Shown piece after piece: positions 45,443-55,042 of a DNA stretch of 64,000 nucleotides (within the stretch, counting starts at the first letter, position 1; every line of letters begins with the position of its first letter). The stretch is from assembly GCF_000013625.1 (NCBI RefSeq), contig NC_009659.1, forward strand, positions 1,550,001-1,614,000, read 5' to 3'. Both the position numbers and the translations under genes were made by a program. The DNA is from Janthinobacterium sp. Marseille. Lineage in GTDB: Bacteria > Pseudomonadota > Gammaproteobacteria > Burkholderiales > Burkholderiaceae_D. A model generated the notes under the pieces. It was not told where the DNA came from and searched no databases. It was given only the letters and a program-made list of their open reading frames with translations.

Positions 45443-45802
45443 TCAGGGCATGGGTTTGTTATCGTTCAGGTCGACTATGCCCTTGATCATGCGATACAAC
45501 TTCCATAGCCAGGCCACAGTCCACAACAGGAAGGCGGCCGGGATGCCGACTATGGTCATGAACAGGACGCCGCCCAAAGCCATCCACACCAGATACCACC
45601 AGAAGGAGCGTATCTGCCAGCTGTGATGGCTATAGACAAAGGTATTGGCAGAGTCTTCCCGTTTGACGTAATTGATGATCAGCGGGATGAAGGAAAATGC
45701 ACCGAGCGAAAATACCAGGCTGGCTGCGTGGCCAAGGTATAGCCACCAGGCAAGGTTCTTTGCGGATTGCAATGAACTGTCTAAAACGAGGTCTTGGTTC
45801 AT
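45443..45802 (-). CDS. DUF4870-like small membrane protein
   Basis: A 119-residue protein with about three hydrophobic segments (roughly 16-45, 66-92 and 88-108) and the segment NTFVYSHHSWQIRSFWWYLVW, which resembles the Tic20/DUF4870 group of small membrane proteins. Function is unknown. It lies alone, converging on the importer operon, 86 bp downstream of serB on the same strand. Confidence 0.72.
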   Translation of the reverse strand: MNQDLVLDSSLQSAKNLAWWLYLGHAASLVFSLGAFSFIPLIINYVKREDSANTFVYSHHSWQIRSFWWYLVWMALGGVLFMTIVGIPAAFLLWTVAWLWKLYRMIKGIVDLNDNKPMP

Positions 45803-45888
45803 GGCTGGTCCTTATTCATATTCATGCCAATAAGATGAGGCAAAGGCGCTAAAGTTCCGTGAGTCAACATTTGCTGCCTGATTCTCAT

Positions 45889-46731
45889 TTACGAGTGAAA
45901 CAGGTTCAGTACACCATCCAGCCCGACAAAATTCAGCGCAATATCAGCTTGCGCGCGCACTACCGGTTTGGCGCGGAAAGCGACGGACAGACCGGCGATG
46001 CCCATCATTTTCAAATCATTGGCGCCATCGCCCATGACGATGCATTGTTTCGCTGAGATACCCATGTCACGGCAGACGCGTTCCACCGTCAATTTCTTTT
46101 CTTCACCGTCGACGATGCCACCTATGACCTTGCCGGTCAGCTTGCCATCCACGATTTCCAATTGGTTGGAATGCGTATAGTCGAGTTGCAGGCGTTGCTT
46201 CATGCGATCGGTGAAATAGGTGAAGCCGCCCGATACCAGCAAGCTTTTCATGCCTGCCGCCTGCATCGCTGCCAGCATGTTTTCCGCACCGGGCGATAGT
46301 TGCAGGCGTTCATCGTAGACGCGCTGCAGGGCACCGGCATCAAGGCCCTTAAGCAGGGCCACGCGGCGTGTCAGGCTTTCCTTGAACTCGAGTTCGCCGC
46401 GCATCGCGGCTTCGGTAATTTCCGCCACCTGCGGCTTCAAGCCCTGCATGTCGGCGATTTCATCGATGCACTCAATCGTGATCAGCGTCGAATCCATATC
46501 CATTGCCACCAGCTTGAAATCGGCTAGCGGGCGACGTTCGATGAAGGCGTAATCCAGCCTGGCGGCCCAGGCAGCGATATCGATTTGCGATTTCACTTCA
46601 TCGTTATAGCTGATATCGAGGCAGCGATACGCATGTTCGCCGATGGCGACGATAGAACGTGGGCGGGCAAGGCCGGCGATTTGTTCGACGATATGACGTT
46701 GAGTGCTGAGGCCTTGCAAGATCAAATTCAT
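45889..46731 (-). CDS. serB: Phosphoserine phosphatase
   Basis: HAD-family enzyme for the last step of serine synthesis. The catalytic DMDST motif is at 78-82 (Asp78 nucleophile, Asp80 acid/base). The serine in LLVSGGFTYF and the GDGANDLKMM motif complete the active site. The N-terminal 70 residues form a small extra domain, as in other long SerB proteins. It lies 36 bp downstream of mfd on the same strand. Confidence 0.95.
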   Translation of the reverse strand: MNLILQGLSTQRHIVEQIAGLARPRSIVAIGEHAYRCLDISYNDEVKSQIDIAAWAARLDYAFIERRPLADFKLVAMDMDSTLITIECIDEIADMQGLKPQVAEITEAAMRGELEFKESLTRRVALLKGLDAGALQRVYDERLQLSPGAENMLAAMQAAGMKSLLVSGGFTYFTDRMKQRLQLDYTHSNQLEIVDGKLTGKVIGGIVDGEEKKLTVERVCRDMGISAKQCIVMGDGANDLKMMGIAGLSVAFRAKPVVRAQADIALNFVGLDGVLNLFHS

Positions 46732-46767
46732 GGCTATTTCAATTCAATAAAATCACTAAGTAAATAA

Positions 46768-49700
46768 CTAGGCAAGCAATGCACGTATGGTGTTCTTGAT
46801 CTGGCTTACACGTGCCGCCAGGTCCGGCATGCTGGCCGTGATGCGTAATTTATCCTGGCCATTCAATTTTATATGACGATTCTTTTGGATCAGCTCAATG
46901 ATGCGCATCGCATCGATAGGCGGATTTGGCTCAAACTGTAGTGTCGCAGATTCTGCGTGCGCGTCAATCTTGATGATACCAACCGGAATCGCAGCGACCC
47001 GTAATCTGTGTGTTTCTACCAGTGCCTGTGCGGCATCCGGCAGTTTACCAAAACGATCGATCAATTCTTCCTGCAAGTCATTGATGGCATCCGCAGTTTT
47101 GCAATTGGCGAGGCGCTTGTAGATGGACAGGCGCTCGTGTACATCGCCGCAATAGGTATTCGGCAAGAGAGCAGGCACGTGCAGATTGATTTCGGTGGTG
47201 CTGGCCAATGGTGCTGCCAGGTCCGGCTCCTTGCCATTCTTTAGCGAACGCACGGCTTCATTCAGCATATCCGAATACAACTGGAAGCCGATCTCGCTCA
47301 TCTCACCAGACTGGTTATCGCCGAGTACTTCACCGGCACCGCGGATTTCCAGGTCATGCATCGCCAGATAGAAGCCGCTGCCCAATTCTTCCATTTGCTG
47401 GATCGCATCGAGGCGGCGTTGCGCCAGTTTGCTCAAACCTTGTACATCGTGCACCAGCAAATAGGCATAAGCCTGGTGATGTGAACGACCGACCCGGCCA
47501 CGCAATTGATGCAGTTGCGCGAGGCCGAATTTATCAGCCCGGTGCATGATGATGGTGTTGGCTGTCGGTACGTCGATACCTGTTTCGATAATCGTCGTGC
47601 ATAGCAGGATGTTGAAACGCTGTGCCACGAAGTCGCGCATGATGCGTTCCAGGTCGCGCTCGTGCAACTGGCCGTGCGCTACGCCTATGCGCGCTTCCGG
47701 CATCAATTCTTCCAGCATCGCCTTGCGGTTCTGGATGGTTTCCACTTCATTGTGCAGGAAGTACACCTGGCCGCCACGTTTCAATTCACGCAAGCAGGCT
47801 TCGCGGATCACGGAATCGTTTTCGCTGCGCACGAAAGTTTTGATTGCCAGGCGTTTTTGCGGTGCGGTGGCAATGATGGAGAAATCGCGCAAGCCTTCCA
47901 GCGCCATACCCAGCGTACGCGGGATAGGCGTCGCCGTCAGCGTCAGCACATCGACTTCGGCGCGCAAGGCTTTCAGCGCTTCTTTTTGTCTGACGCCGAA
48001 ACGATGTTCTTCATCGATGATGACCAGGCCGAGGCGCGAGAATTTGATATCGCCGGACAGCAGCTTGTGCGTGCCGATCACGATATCGATCGTGCCGTCA
48101 GCCATGCCTTTGATCGCTTGCGTTACTTCCTTTGCGGTGCGGAAGCGCGACAGTTCGGCGATGCGCACCGGCCAGTCGGCAAAGCGATCGGCGAAGGTTT
48201 GCGCATGTTGTTCCGCCAGCAGCGTAGTCGGTGCCAGGATGGCGACCTGCTTGCCGCCAAGTACTGCGACGAAAGCCGCACGCAAGGCGACTTCAGTCTT
48301 GCCGAAGCCGACGTCGCCGCAGATCAGGCGGTCCATCGGTTTGCCGCTGGTCATATCCTTGATCACGGCATTGATGGCAGCGGCCTGGTCGGCAGTTTCT
48401 TCAAAACCGAAACTTTCAGCAAAGGCTTCATAGTCATGCGCGGAATACTCAAAGCTGTGGCCTTCGCGCAGTGCGCGGCGGGCATACAGGTTCAGCAGTT
48501 CGGCGGCGGTATCACGGATTTTTTCCGCGGCGCGGCGTTTGGCTTTTTCCCATTGACCGGAACCGAGCGCGTGCAGCGGCGCATCTTCCGGTGAGGCACC
48601 GGAATAGCGGGAAATCACATGCAGTTGCGACACCGGCACATAGAGTTTGGTGTCTTTCGCATATTCGAGGTGCAGGAATTCGGTTTCACCTTCACCCAGG
48701 TCCATGCTGGTCAGGCCCATATAGCGGCCGATACCGTGATTCACATGAACGACCGGATCGCCGATCTTGAGTTCGGACAGGTCGCGCACCATGGACTCGA
48801 CCTGGGTTGCGCCTTCCTGTTTCTTGCTGCCGACGCGACGGCCGGAACCGGCGTACAACTCGGTTTCGGTAATGAAGGCCAGGCCACCCAGTGCATTGCC
48901 CAGTTCGAAGCCGGCATGCATAGGTGCGACACCGAGCATGAGCTTGGCCGATGCACTGCTGAAATCGGCAAAGCCTTCGGTCGCTGCCAATGGCAGGTCG
49001 TACTCATTGAAGTACTGCTGCAGGGTTTCGCGCCGGCCATTGCTCTCGGCGCAAATCATTACGCGCTTGTCGGTTTGCAGCAGGTAGGCGCGCAGGTTGA
49101 CCAGTGGGTCGTCGGCGCGCCGATTGACGGCAATATTCGGTAAAGGTGCGGATAGCTCCGACGCGACGTCCTGGTTCTGGATGATCCAGCGTCCGTAAGG
49201 CTTGGCCAGTGTGAAGAAATTTTCGTCGCTGAGGAAGATTTGTTCCGGCGCCAGGATAGGGCGTTCGCGATCCGATTTGAGGAAGCGGTAACGTGATTGC
49301 GTATCGTCCCAAAAGCGTTTGATCGCGGCTTCGATGTCGCCTATCAGTGCAAACGTGGTGTCGGCCGGCAGGTAATCGAACAGGGTATTGGTTTGCTCGA
49401 AGAAGAGCGGCAGGTAATACTCGATACCGGCAGATGCAATACCGCTGCCTATGTCTTTATAGATGACGGAGCGGCTCGGATCGCCTTCGAATATTTCACG
49501 CCAGCGACCGCGGAAGGCGGTGCGTGCTTCTTCATCCATCGGGAATTCGCGTGCCGGCAGCAGGCGTACTTCCTTGACCGGATACAGTGAACGCTGCGAA
49601 TCGGCGTCGAAGGTACGTATGCTGTCTATGGTGTCGCCAAACAGGTCGATACGGTAGGGCAGGACCGAACCCATAGGATAAATATCGATCAGGCCGCCGC

Positions 49701-50214
49701 GTACCGAGTATTCACCCGGCGACATCACCTGCTTGACCGGGCTGTAGCCGGCCAGTTGCAATTGCGCCTTGAGCTTCGCTTCATCCAGGGTTTCACCCTG
49801 TTTGAAGAAAAAGGTATAGGAAGCGAGGAAGGCGGGCGGCGCCATGCGCACCAGCGCGGTAGTGGCCGGTACGATCAGGACGTCACATTGACCGTTCAGT
49901 ACCTCATACAGGGTCGCCAGCCGTTCCGAGACCAGGTCCTGGTGCGGTGAAAAGGCATCGTAAGGCAGGGTTTCCCAATCCGGCAGCAAATGGCAGCGCA
50001 GCTCATTCGGCTCGCTGCCGAACCACGGGATTTCCGCTAACAGGCGTTGCGCGTCGCTGGCATTGGCCACGACGACTGTTAACATGCGTTTCTGCGACTT
50101 CAGTTCGGCTGCGGCTTGCGCCAATACGAAGGCATCCGCCGAACCGTGAACCGGGGGCAGGACAAAACGCGTAGCGGGCTTGGGGAGTGATTTTTTTAGG
50201 TCGAATGACATCAA
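46768..50214 (-). CDS. mfd: Transcription-repair coupling factor Mfd
   Basis: Displaces RNA polymerase stalled at DNA damage and recruits UvrA. The 1148-residue protein has the UvrB-like N-terminal part, the polymerase-interacting domain (LKIGDPVVHVNHGIGRY) and the RecG-like motor: Walker A GDVGFGKT near 631-638, the DEEH box in IIDEEHRFGVRQ near 730, and QLRGRVGRSHHQAYAYLL. The C-terminal TRCF domain is present. Length is normal. Two ATGs in a row (50214, 50211) can start it. Confidence 0.97.
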   Translation of the reverse strand: MMSFDLKKSLPKPATRFVLPPVHGSADAFVLAQAAAELKSQKRMLTVVVANASDAQRLLAEIPWFGSEPNELRCHLLPDWETLPYDAFSPHQDLVSERLATLYEVLNGQCDVLIVPATTALVRMAPPAFLASYTFFFKQGETLDEAKLKAQLQLAGYSPVKQVMSPGEYSVRGGLIDIYPMGSVLPYRIDLFGDTIDSIRTFDADSQRSLYPVKEVRLLPAREFPMDEEARTAFRGRWREIFEGDPSRSVIYKDIGSGIASAGIEYYLPLFFEQTNTLFDYLPADTTFALIGDIEAAIKRFWDDTQSRYRFLKSDRERPILAPEQIFLSDENFFTLAKPYGRWIIQNQDVASELSAPLPNIAVNRRADDPLVNLRAYLLQTDKRVMICAESNGRRETLQQYFNEYDLPLAATEGFADFSSASAKLMLGVAPMHAGFELGNALGGLAFITETELYAGSGRRVGSKKQEGATQVESMVRDLSELKIGDPVVHVNHGIGRYMGLTSMDLGEGETEFLHLEYAKDTKLYVPVSQLHVISRYSGASPEDAPLHALGSGQWEKAKRRAAEKIRDTAAELLNLYARRALREGHSFEYSAHDYEAFAESFGFEETADQAAAINAVIKDMTSGKPMDRLICGDVGFGKTEVALRAAFVAVLGGKQVAILAPTTLLAEQHAQTFADRFADWPVRIAELSRFRTAKEVTQAIKGMADGTIDIVIGTHKLLSGDIKFSRLGLVIIDEEHRFGVRQKEALKALRAEVDVLTLTATPIPRTLGMALEGLRDFSIIATAPQKRLAIKTFVRSENDSVIREACLRELKRGGQVYFLHNEVETIQNRKAMLEELMPEARIGVAHGQLHERDLERIMRDFVAQRFNILLCTTIIETGIDVPTANTIIMHRADKFGLAQLHQLRGRVGRSHHQAYAYLLVHDVQGLSKLAQRRLDAIQQMEELGSGFYLAMHDLEIRGAGEVLGDNQSGEMSEIGFQLYSDMLNEAVRSLKNGKEPDLAAPLASTTEINLHVPALLPNTYCGDVHERLSIYKRLANCKTADAINDLQEELIDRFGKLPDAAQALVETHRLRVAAIPVGIIKIDAHAESATLQFEPNPPIDAMRIIELIQKNRHIKLNGQDKLRITASMPDLAARVSQIKNTIRALLA

Positions 50215-50287
50215 ATAGCGACATTGAACATGTCAGGGTGGTCAAAAAGTACAGGCAGGCTTGCCTACTTGCCCGCAGGCACTTCAT

Positions 50288-50316
50288 TTGACAGTGAAAA
50301 ATTATGATGAGATTAT
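50288..50316 (+). promoter_or_regulatory. Possible sigma-70 promoter for ispDF
   Basis: TTGACA (50288-50293) is a perfect -35. GATTAT (50311-50316) 17 bp further on matches 4 of 6 bases of a -10. It lies about 100 bp before ispD in the gap shared with the divergent mfd. A TACAAT at 50373-50378 is an alternative -10. Confidence 0.4.
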
Positions 50317-50412
50317 AAACCAAGCCCTCCTTCCCGTCGGGCGTGTGCGCAATATCCATCCACGATAGCCCCTACAATAAGAGCGCACCCATCATCTTCC
50401 ACTGACCAGAAC

Positions 50413-51120
50413 ATGAAATTACCGCGTTATTTCGCCCTGATTCCCGCTGCCGGCGTCGGTGCCCGCATGGGTGAAAAGATTCCCAAACAGTACGTGCAGA
50501 TCGCCGGCAAGCCCATGCTGCGCCATGTACTGGATACCTTTTGTCGTGCCGACGTGATTACGCATACCTATGTGGTCGTGAGTGCGGAGGATGGTTATAT
50601 CGACGCGACCATGGCAGCCCTGCATGACAGTTCGTACGCCACCGTCTTGCGTGTCGGCGGTGCGACGCGTCACCAGTCGGTCCTGAATGGTTTGCAGGCG
50701 ATGCAGGAGCAAGTCAATGAGCCGATTAATGACGACGATTGGGTACTGGTGCATGATGCGGCGCGTCCCGGCCTGAGCATCGGCCTGATAGACAAGCTGA
50801 TCAATATCCTGCAGGACGATGAAGTCGGCGGTTTGCTGGCGATGCCGGTGGTCGATACACTCAAGCGTGCCGGGGCTGAAGGCCGGGTCGACCAGACCGT
50901 GACGCGCGATCGCCTATGGGCTGCGCAGACGCCGCAAATGTTCCGCTACGGCCTGCTGCGCAAAGCGCTGGAACAGGCGACTGCGGTCACCGATGAAGCC
51001 AGTGCCATCGAAGCCCAGGGCTTGCAGCCGAAGCTGGTCGAAGGCGATGCACGGAATTTCAAGGTCACGCTGCCGCATGACGTGGCACTGGCTGAATTAT
51101 ATTTAAAAGGATTTGTATGA
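50413..51120 (+). CDS. ispD: 2-C-methyl-D-erythritol 4-phosphate cytidylyltransferase
   Basis: Third step of the MEP isoprenoid pathway: joins CTP and MEP to CDP-ME. The 235-residue protein has the nucleotide-binding segment [19 protein letters not shown] near 9-27, the VLVHDAARP segment near 112, and the [14 protein letters not shown] stretch. Length and motifs are normal. The stop overlaps the ispF start by 4 bp. It is divergent from mfd. Confidence 0.97.
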   Translation: MKLPRYFALIPAAGVGARMGEKIPKQYVQIAGKPMLRHVLDTFCRADVITHTYVVVSAEDGYIDATMAALHDSSYATVLRVGGATRHQSVLNGLQAMQEQVNEPINDDDWVLVHDAARPGLSIGLIDKLINILQDDEVGGLLAMPVVDTLKRAGAEGRVDQTVTRDRLWAAQTPQMFRYGLLRKALEQATAVTDEASAIEAQGLQPKLVEGDARNFKVTLPHDVALAELYLKGFV

Positions 51121-51623
51121 GTGTTTCGCAAGCTACCGCGCTGCCTTTCCGCATCGGGCAAGGTTATGACTGCCACGCCCTGGTCGAAGGTCGCAAACTG
51201 ATCATAGGCGGCGTCACGATTCCCCATAGTACGGGCTTGCTCGGGCATTCGGATGCCGATGTATTGCTGCACGCGATTACCGACGCGTTGTTCGGCGCCG
51301 CCGCATTGGGCGATATCGGCCGGCACTTCCCGGATACCGCAGTCGAATTTGCCGGTGCCGATTCACGTGTGCTGCTGCGCGAGGCAGTCAAGCGTGTGGC
51401 TGCAGCGGGTTACCGCATAGGCAATGTAGACGCCACCATCATTGCGCAAAGACCAAAGATGGTGCCGCATATTCCAACGATGGTCGCGCATATTGCAGCT
51501 GATTTGGGCGTGGCGCCGGATCAGGTCAGTATCAAGGCCAAGACGAATGAAAAGCTGGGTTACCTGGGGCGGGAAGAGGGAATTGCGGCGGAAGCGGTAG
51601 CGCTGATTTACCGGAGTGCCTGA
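51117..51623 (+). CDS. ispF: 2-C-methyl-D-erythritol 2,4-cyclodiphosphate synthase
   Basis: Fifth step of the MEP pathway, cyclising CDP-ME 2-phosphate. The 168-residue protein has the metal site Asp/His in [11 protein letters not shown] and the third ligand His in [12 protein letters not shown], then [11 protein letters not shown]. The usual DVH motif reads DCH here; the ligands are kept. Overlap with ispD indicates translational coupling. Confidence 0.96.
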   Translation: MSVSQATALPFRIGQGYDCHALVEGRKLIIGGVTIPHSTGLLGHSDADVLLHAITDALFGAAALGDIGRHFPDTAVEFAGADSRVLLREAVKRVAAAGYRIGNVDATIIAQRPKMVPHIPTMVAHIAADLGVAPDQVSIKAKTNEKLGYLGREEGIAAEAVALIYRSA

Positions 51624-51875
51624 GGCTGGTCCGGAAGGTAAATTGGTGTAAAAAGAATAATTTTGTTTGAAGATTTGCGGAATTTTTGCTGTTTTAGCAG
51701 AAGTTTTTAAGAATAAACGTCTTCACATATTGAATTTTTAGGTAAAAGCGCTATCTATCAAGACATACGCATAGCGCACGCAGCCTGCCAAGGTGGCGCT
51801 GCCCGCGTTCAGAAATTATCGAAAGCGCTGAATTGGCGTATAGTACAAAGTACTGAGACAGGAGTAATTACATCT
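51624..51875 (+). promoter_or_regulatory. AT-rich gap with a possible promoter for the small membrane gene
   Basis: The gap is AT-rich and holds no gene. TATAGT at 51839-51844, with TTATCG at 51816-51821 17 bp upstream, is a plausible weak sigma-70 promoter for the gene at 51876; ACAGGAG lies close to that start as the ribosome-binding site. Confidence 0.35.
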
Positions 51876-52184
51876 ATGGCATCTTTCTTTTTCAGCCAGC
51901 AGGCGCAAAACTGGCAACAAGTATTCCGTCGTCACCAATCGGGCGGGTTTTTTTCGCGTCTGATCGCGTGGCTGGTATTGGGCCTGGTCCTCGCTGCAGG
52001 ATTGCTCGTGGTCGTCACCGTGCTCTTGCTGAGCTGGTTGCTGATTCCTGTGCTGCTGTTCAAGAAACGCAAGGCAGCGAAAGCACGCTTTGCCGCTGAG
52101 CGTTACGCCTATCAGCAATCACAAGGCCGTAGCGATATCATTATTGAAGGTGGTATCACCGAAGTAAAAGACGAACGCGCTTAA
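51876..52184 (+). CDS. Small membrane protein of unknown function
   Basis: A 102-residue protein with a hydrophilic, Gln/Arg/Ser-containing start, one long hydrophobic stretch (about 29-62, enough for one long or two short helices: LIAWLVLGLVLAAGLLVVVT), and a basic then acidic tail ending ITEVKDERA. No family is recognised. It stands alone, upstream of a terminator, between ispF and the EnvZ-like gene. Confidence 0.72.
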   Translation: MASFFFSQQAQNWQQVFRRHQSGGFFSRLIAWLVLGLVLAAGLLVVVTVLLLSWLLIPVLLFKKRKAAKARFAAERYAYQQSQGRSDIIIEGGITEVKDERA

Positions 52185-52224
52185 GACATTTTGCGCGTAG
52201 CCTGAAAGGCTGCCGCTCCAATAA

Positions 52225-52257
52225 AAAACGCACATCCTCAACGAGCATGTGCGTTTT
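52225..52257. terminator. Bidirectional terminator between the small membrane gene and the sensor kinase
   Basis: Arms AAAACGCACAT and ATGTGCGTTTT pair perfectly around an 11-nt loop, with A and T runs outside. It serves both converging genes. Confidence 0.85.
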
Positions 52258-52278
52258 GTTTTGTGCGGCGCTTATGTT

Positions 52279-53646
52279 TTAGCTGGTGAAAGTAGCATAG
52301 CGTTTTTTCGCCTGGTTTAGCGTGATGTGGATCACCAGGCCGCCACCTTCACGATTGAGCAATTGCAGTTTGCCGCTGTGTCGTTTCACGATGCGATCGA
52401 CGATAGCGAGGCCGAGGCCGGCACCATTTGCTTGTCCGCGTGCGCTATCCATCCGTGTAAACGGCCGTAACAAACGGTCTATCTCAGCTTCCGGTACACC
52501 GGCACCATGGTCGGTGACTTCTATGATGACTTTGTCGCCTTCGGCCTGGCAGCGCAAATCGATTTCGACATAATCATTGCCCGGCAGCTTGCCGTAGCGG
52601 CGCGCATTTTCGATCAGGTTATTGACGACGCGCTTAATGTCGATCGCATTGCCGAGCACGACCAGCTTGTCGTCTATCTTGCTGTTGATCCTTACATCCT
52701 GCATGCGCAGCGCTTCCTGTGCCGCGCTATGCATCAGCGCTGTCATGTCTATCGGCTGGAAGTGGCTGCTGTCGCTGGGTTTGGCGTAATCGAGGAACTG
52801 GCCGATGATCGCGTCCATCTGCTCCAGGTCGGATTGCATGCCGGCGCGTGCATCAGCCGGCAAGCCGGCCAGCTCGACTTCCAGTTGCATGCGGGCGAGC
52901 GGGGTCCGCAAGTCGTGTGAAATACCGGCGAGCACCACGGCACGATCCGATTCCACGCGATTGAGGTCATCGACCATTTGATTGAAGCTGTGATTGGCTT
53001 CCCGGATTTCGGTCGGACCGCGTTCCGGCAGCGGCGCAGGGCGCTGGCCGGTGGCGATGGCACGCGTGGCGGCTGTCAGGCGTGCCAGCGGCTGATTGAT
53101 GAGGCCGGAGATCATCAGCGCACCCAGCAGTGACAGGAGCACGGTAACGGCACCCCAGCCCAGCCATTGCACACCGGAGCTGCCTTCAATCCGGTCACGA
53201 TCCAGCATCAGCCAGTATTCATCATCGGAAATAGTGAAGCTGACCCAGAAACCTGCGACGTCATTCACTGCGCGTGCAAAGCGGGTGTCTTGTCCCAAAC
53301 CTGAACGCACATGCTCCTGTATGGTTTGCATCATGCCGTTCTGGATAGGCGGCTCGATGCGGTCATTTTCTTCCAGCGGGTAGACGCGTATGCCTTCGTT
53401 GCTGGCGAGGTCAAACAGGAGTTCACGCCGCAGGTCCGGTGCGGAGTGGGTCAGCGCGGCACGCGTAATGGTGACGACTGAAATCACTTGTGCCGCGATC
53501 TGGTTGGCGCGCGGGGTTTGTTCCACTATCCGGTAGCTGGCGACCCAGGCCGCCATACTGGCCGCAATCAGGAAGGCGAGCAGGAAAAAAGTCCGCCAGA
53601 AAAGGCCGCTTTTGATCCAGTTCAGGCGATTTGAGGTGGTGGGCAT
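52279..53646 (-). CDS. EnvZ-like sensor histidine kinase
   Basis: A 455-residue inner-membrane sensor. Transmembrane helices lie at about 17-38 and 165-187, with a periplasmic domain between. A HAMP domain, the H-box GISHDLRTPLARMQLEVEL (His244) typical of EnvZ, and an HATPase domain (N-box NLIENARRYG, G-boxes DHGAGVPE and GAGLGLAI) follow. It phosphorylates the OmpR-like regulator encoded 29 bp upstream. The input signal is unknown; osmolarity is only an analogy. Confidence 0.92.
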   Translation of the reverse strand: MPTTSNRLNWIKSGLFWRTFFLLAFLIAASMAAWVASYRIVEQTPRANQIAAQVISVVTITRAALTHSAPDLRRELLFDLASNEGIRVYPLEENDRIEPPIQNGMMQTIQEHVRSGLGQDTRFARAVNDVAGFWVSFTISDDEYWLMLDRDRIEGSSGVQWLGWGAVTVLLSLLGALMISGLINQPLARLTAATRAIATGQRPAPLPERGPTEIREANHSFNQMVDDLNRVESDRAVVLAGISHDLRTPLARMQLEVELAGLPADARAGMQSDLEQMDAIIGQFLDYAKPSDSSHFQPIDMTALMHSAAQEALRMQDVRINSKIDDKLVVLGNAIDIKRVVNNLIENARRYGKLPGNDYVEIDLRCQAEGDKVIIEVTDHGAGVPEAEIDRLLRPFTRMDSARGQANGAGLGLAIVDRIVKRHSGKLQLLNREGGGLVIHITLNQAKKRYATFTS

Positions 53647-53675
53647 CCTTGGGTCTTCAGCTGAAGGCTATGCGC

Positions 53676-54443
53676 TTAGCGTGGCTTGCCTTCAGGGATG
53701 AAGACATAACCCAGGCCCCAGACCGTCTGGATGTACAGCGGCGTCGAGGGATCGGGTTCTATCAGTTTGCGCAGGCGTGAAATCTGCACATCAAGGCTGC
53801 GATCGAATACTTCGTATTCGCGGCCGCGTGCCAATTCCATCAGCTTTTCGCGGGACAGTGGCTGGCGCGCATGGCGCGCAAATACTTTCAGCACCGAAAA
53901 TTCACCGGTGGTCAGCGGTACGGTTTCATCATTCTTTTTCAGCGTGCGGGTCCCGAGATCCAGTACGAATTCGCCGAAGGTGAACGATTGTGGCGTTTCG
54001 GATGGTGCGCCCGGGATTTCTTCGGGGCCGACGCGACGCAGTACCGCACTGATGCGTGCTACCAACTCTCGCGGATTGAAAGGTTTCGCGAGATAATCAT
54101 CGGCGCCCATTTCGAGGCCGACGATGCGATCCACGTCTTCGCCTTTGGCGGTGAGCATGATGATAGGGGTCTTGTCGCCGGCACCGCGCAGGCGGCGACA
54201 GATGGACAAGCCGTCTTCGCCCGGCAACATCAAGTCGAGTACCAGTAAATCGTAGCGTTCGCGCAACCAGAGCTTGTTCATGGCCTGGGCATTTTCGGCG
54301 GTCACTACATTGAAACCTTGTTCGGATAAATAACGGCGCAGCAGATCGCGCAAGCGCAGATCGTCGTCAACCACCAGTACTTTGGTCTGGTGGGAGTTGG
54401 TCGAGTGGGCCGTGTCCTTCATGGATGCATTTGTCGTATTCAT
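53676..54443 (-). CDS. ompR: OmpR-family response regulator
   Basis: A 255-residue regulator: receiver domain with VVDDDLRLRDLL, phospho-acceptor Asp70 in LVLDLMLPGEDG and Lys in DDYLAKPFNP, then a winged-helix DNA-binding domain with EVFDRSLDVQISRLRKLIE and the ending VWGLGYVFIPEGKPR. The receiver and DNA-binding segments closely resemble OmpR. The first 20 residues are polar and lack counterparts; ATG 54422 (MKDTAHS) is an alternative start. It forms an operon with the EnvZ-like kinase. Confidence 0.92.
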   Translation of the reverse strand: MNTTNASMKDTAHSTNSHQTKVLVVDDDLRLRDLLRRYLSEQGFNVVTAENAQAMNKLWLRERYDLLVLDLMLPGEDGLSICRRLRGAGDKTPIIMLTAKGEDVDRIVGLEMGADDYLAKPFNPRELVARISAVLRRVGPEEIPGAPSETPQSFTFGEFVLDLGTRTLKKNDETVPLTTGEFSVLKVFARHARQPLSREKLMELARGREYEVFDRSLDVQISRLRKLIEPDPSTPLYIQTVWGLGYVFIPEGKPR

Positions 54444-54606
54444 ATGGCTATGGTAACTTCAGAACGTCTTCTCGACATAGCGAGGAGTAGAGGCATTACA
54501 AAGTGTTACAACCTTTACGGAATTGGGCTTAGGCCTGGGAGCAAAGCAGCATAAACTTTGAACATGCTTAACAAGGACGTGAGAGCTGTTCAAAGCGCTG
54601 CGGAAG

Positions 54607-54951
54607 ATGATGATGAATATAACATTGAAAAGAATGGGATTGGTGTTGCTGCTGATCAGTACCTTTGCAAGTACGTCGATGGCGCTTGCGCAATCGCGGT
54701 TTCAGAATAATCCATTCGGTTCTTCTTACGTGCAAAGCGATAACCGCTATGGCGGTAATCAGGGGCAGGGCGGCTATGACGGCCGACGCCAGCAGAATGA
54801 TCGTGGCTACGACAATAATGCCAATCGCAATATGGAAAGGCAGCAACAGGAGCAATCGCGCCGCGATGCGCGCCTGTCGCCAGATGAGCGGCGTGCATTG
54901 CGCCGCCAGATTGACGAAGCCGGGCGTGATATCTATGCGCCGCGCCGCTAA
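54607..54951 (+). CDS. Small secreted Gln/Asn/Arg-rich protein, unknown function
   Basis: A 114-residue protein with a signal peptide (LVLLLISTFASTSMALA, cleavage near residue 29). The mature part is rich in Gln, Asn, Gly, Tyr and Arg and looks disordered in the first half. The C-terminal half is helical and charged (LSPDERRALRRQIDEAGRDI). Several ATGs lie at the start (54607, 54610, 54613). It is divergent from ompR, and may be exported to the periplasm, but no function can be assigned. Confidence 0.72.
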   Translation: MMMNITLKRMGLVLLLISTFASTSMALAQSRFQNNPFGSSYVQSDNRYGGNQGQGGYDGRRQQNDRGYDNNANRNMERQQQEQSRRDARLSPDERRALRRQIDEAGRDIYAPRR

Positions 54952-54980
54952 GGAAGCCTCAGCTTGACGCTGTGCAATAA

Positions 54981-55008
54981 AAAAGCCACCAGGATCTGGT
55001 GGCTTTTT
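54981..55008. terminator. Terminator between the small secreted gene and flgN
   Basis: Stem AGCCACCA (54984-54991) and TGGTGGCT (54997-55004) with a GGATC loop, flanked by A and T runs; it can work for both converging genes. Confidence 0.88.
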
Positions 55009-55042
55009 CTTTGTTGATTACTTTATCCGGGAGAGAGGGCGC

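Noticed and set aside
51640..51720. A terminator after ispF formed by GCTGTTTTAGC
   Set aside because: The stem is only 3-4 bp and the T-run is not adjacent.
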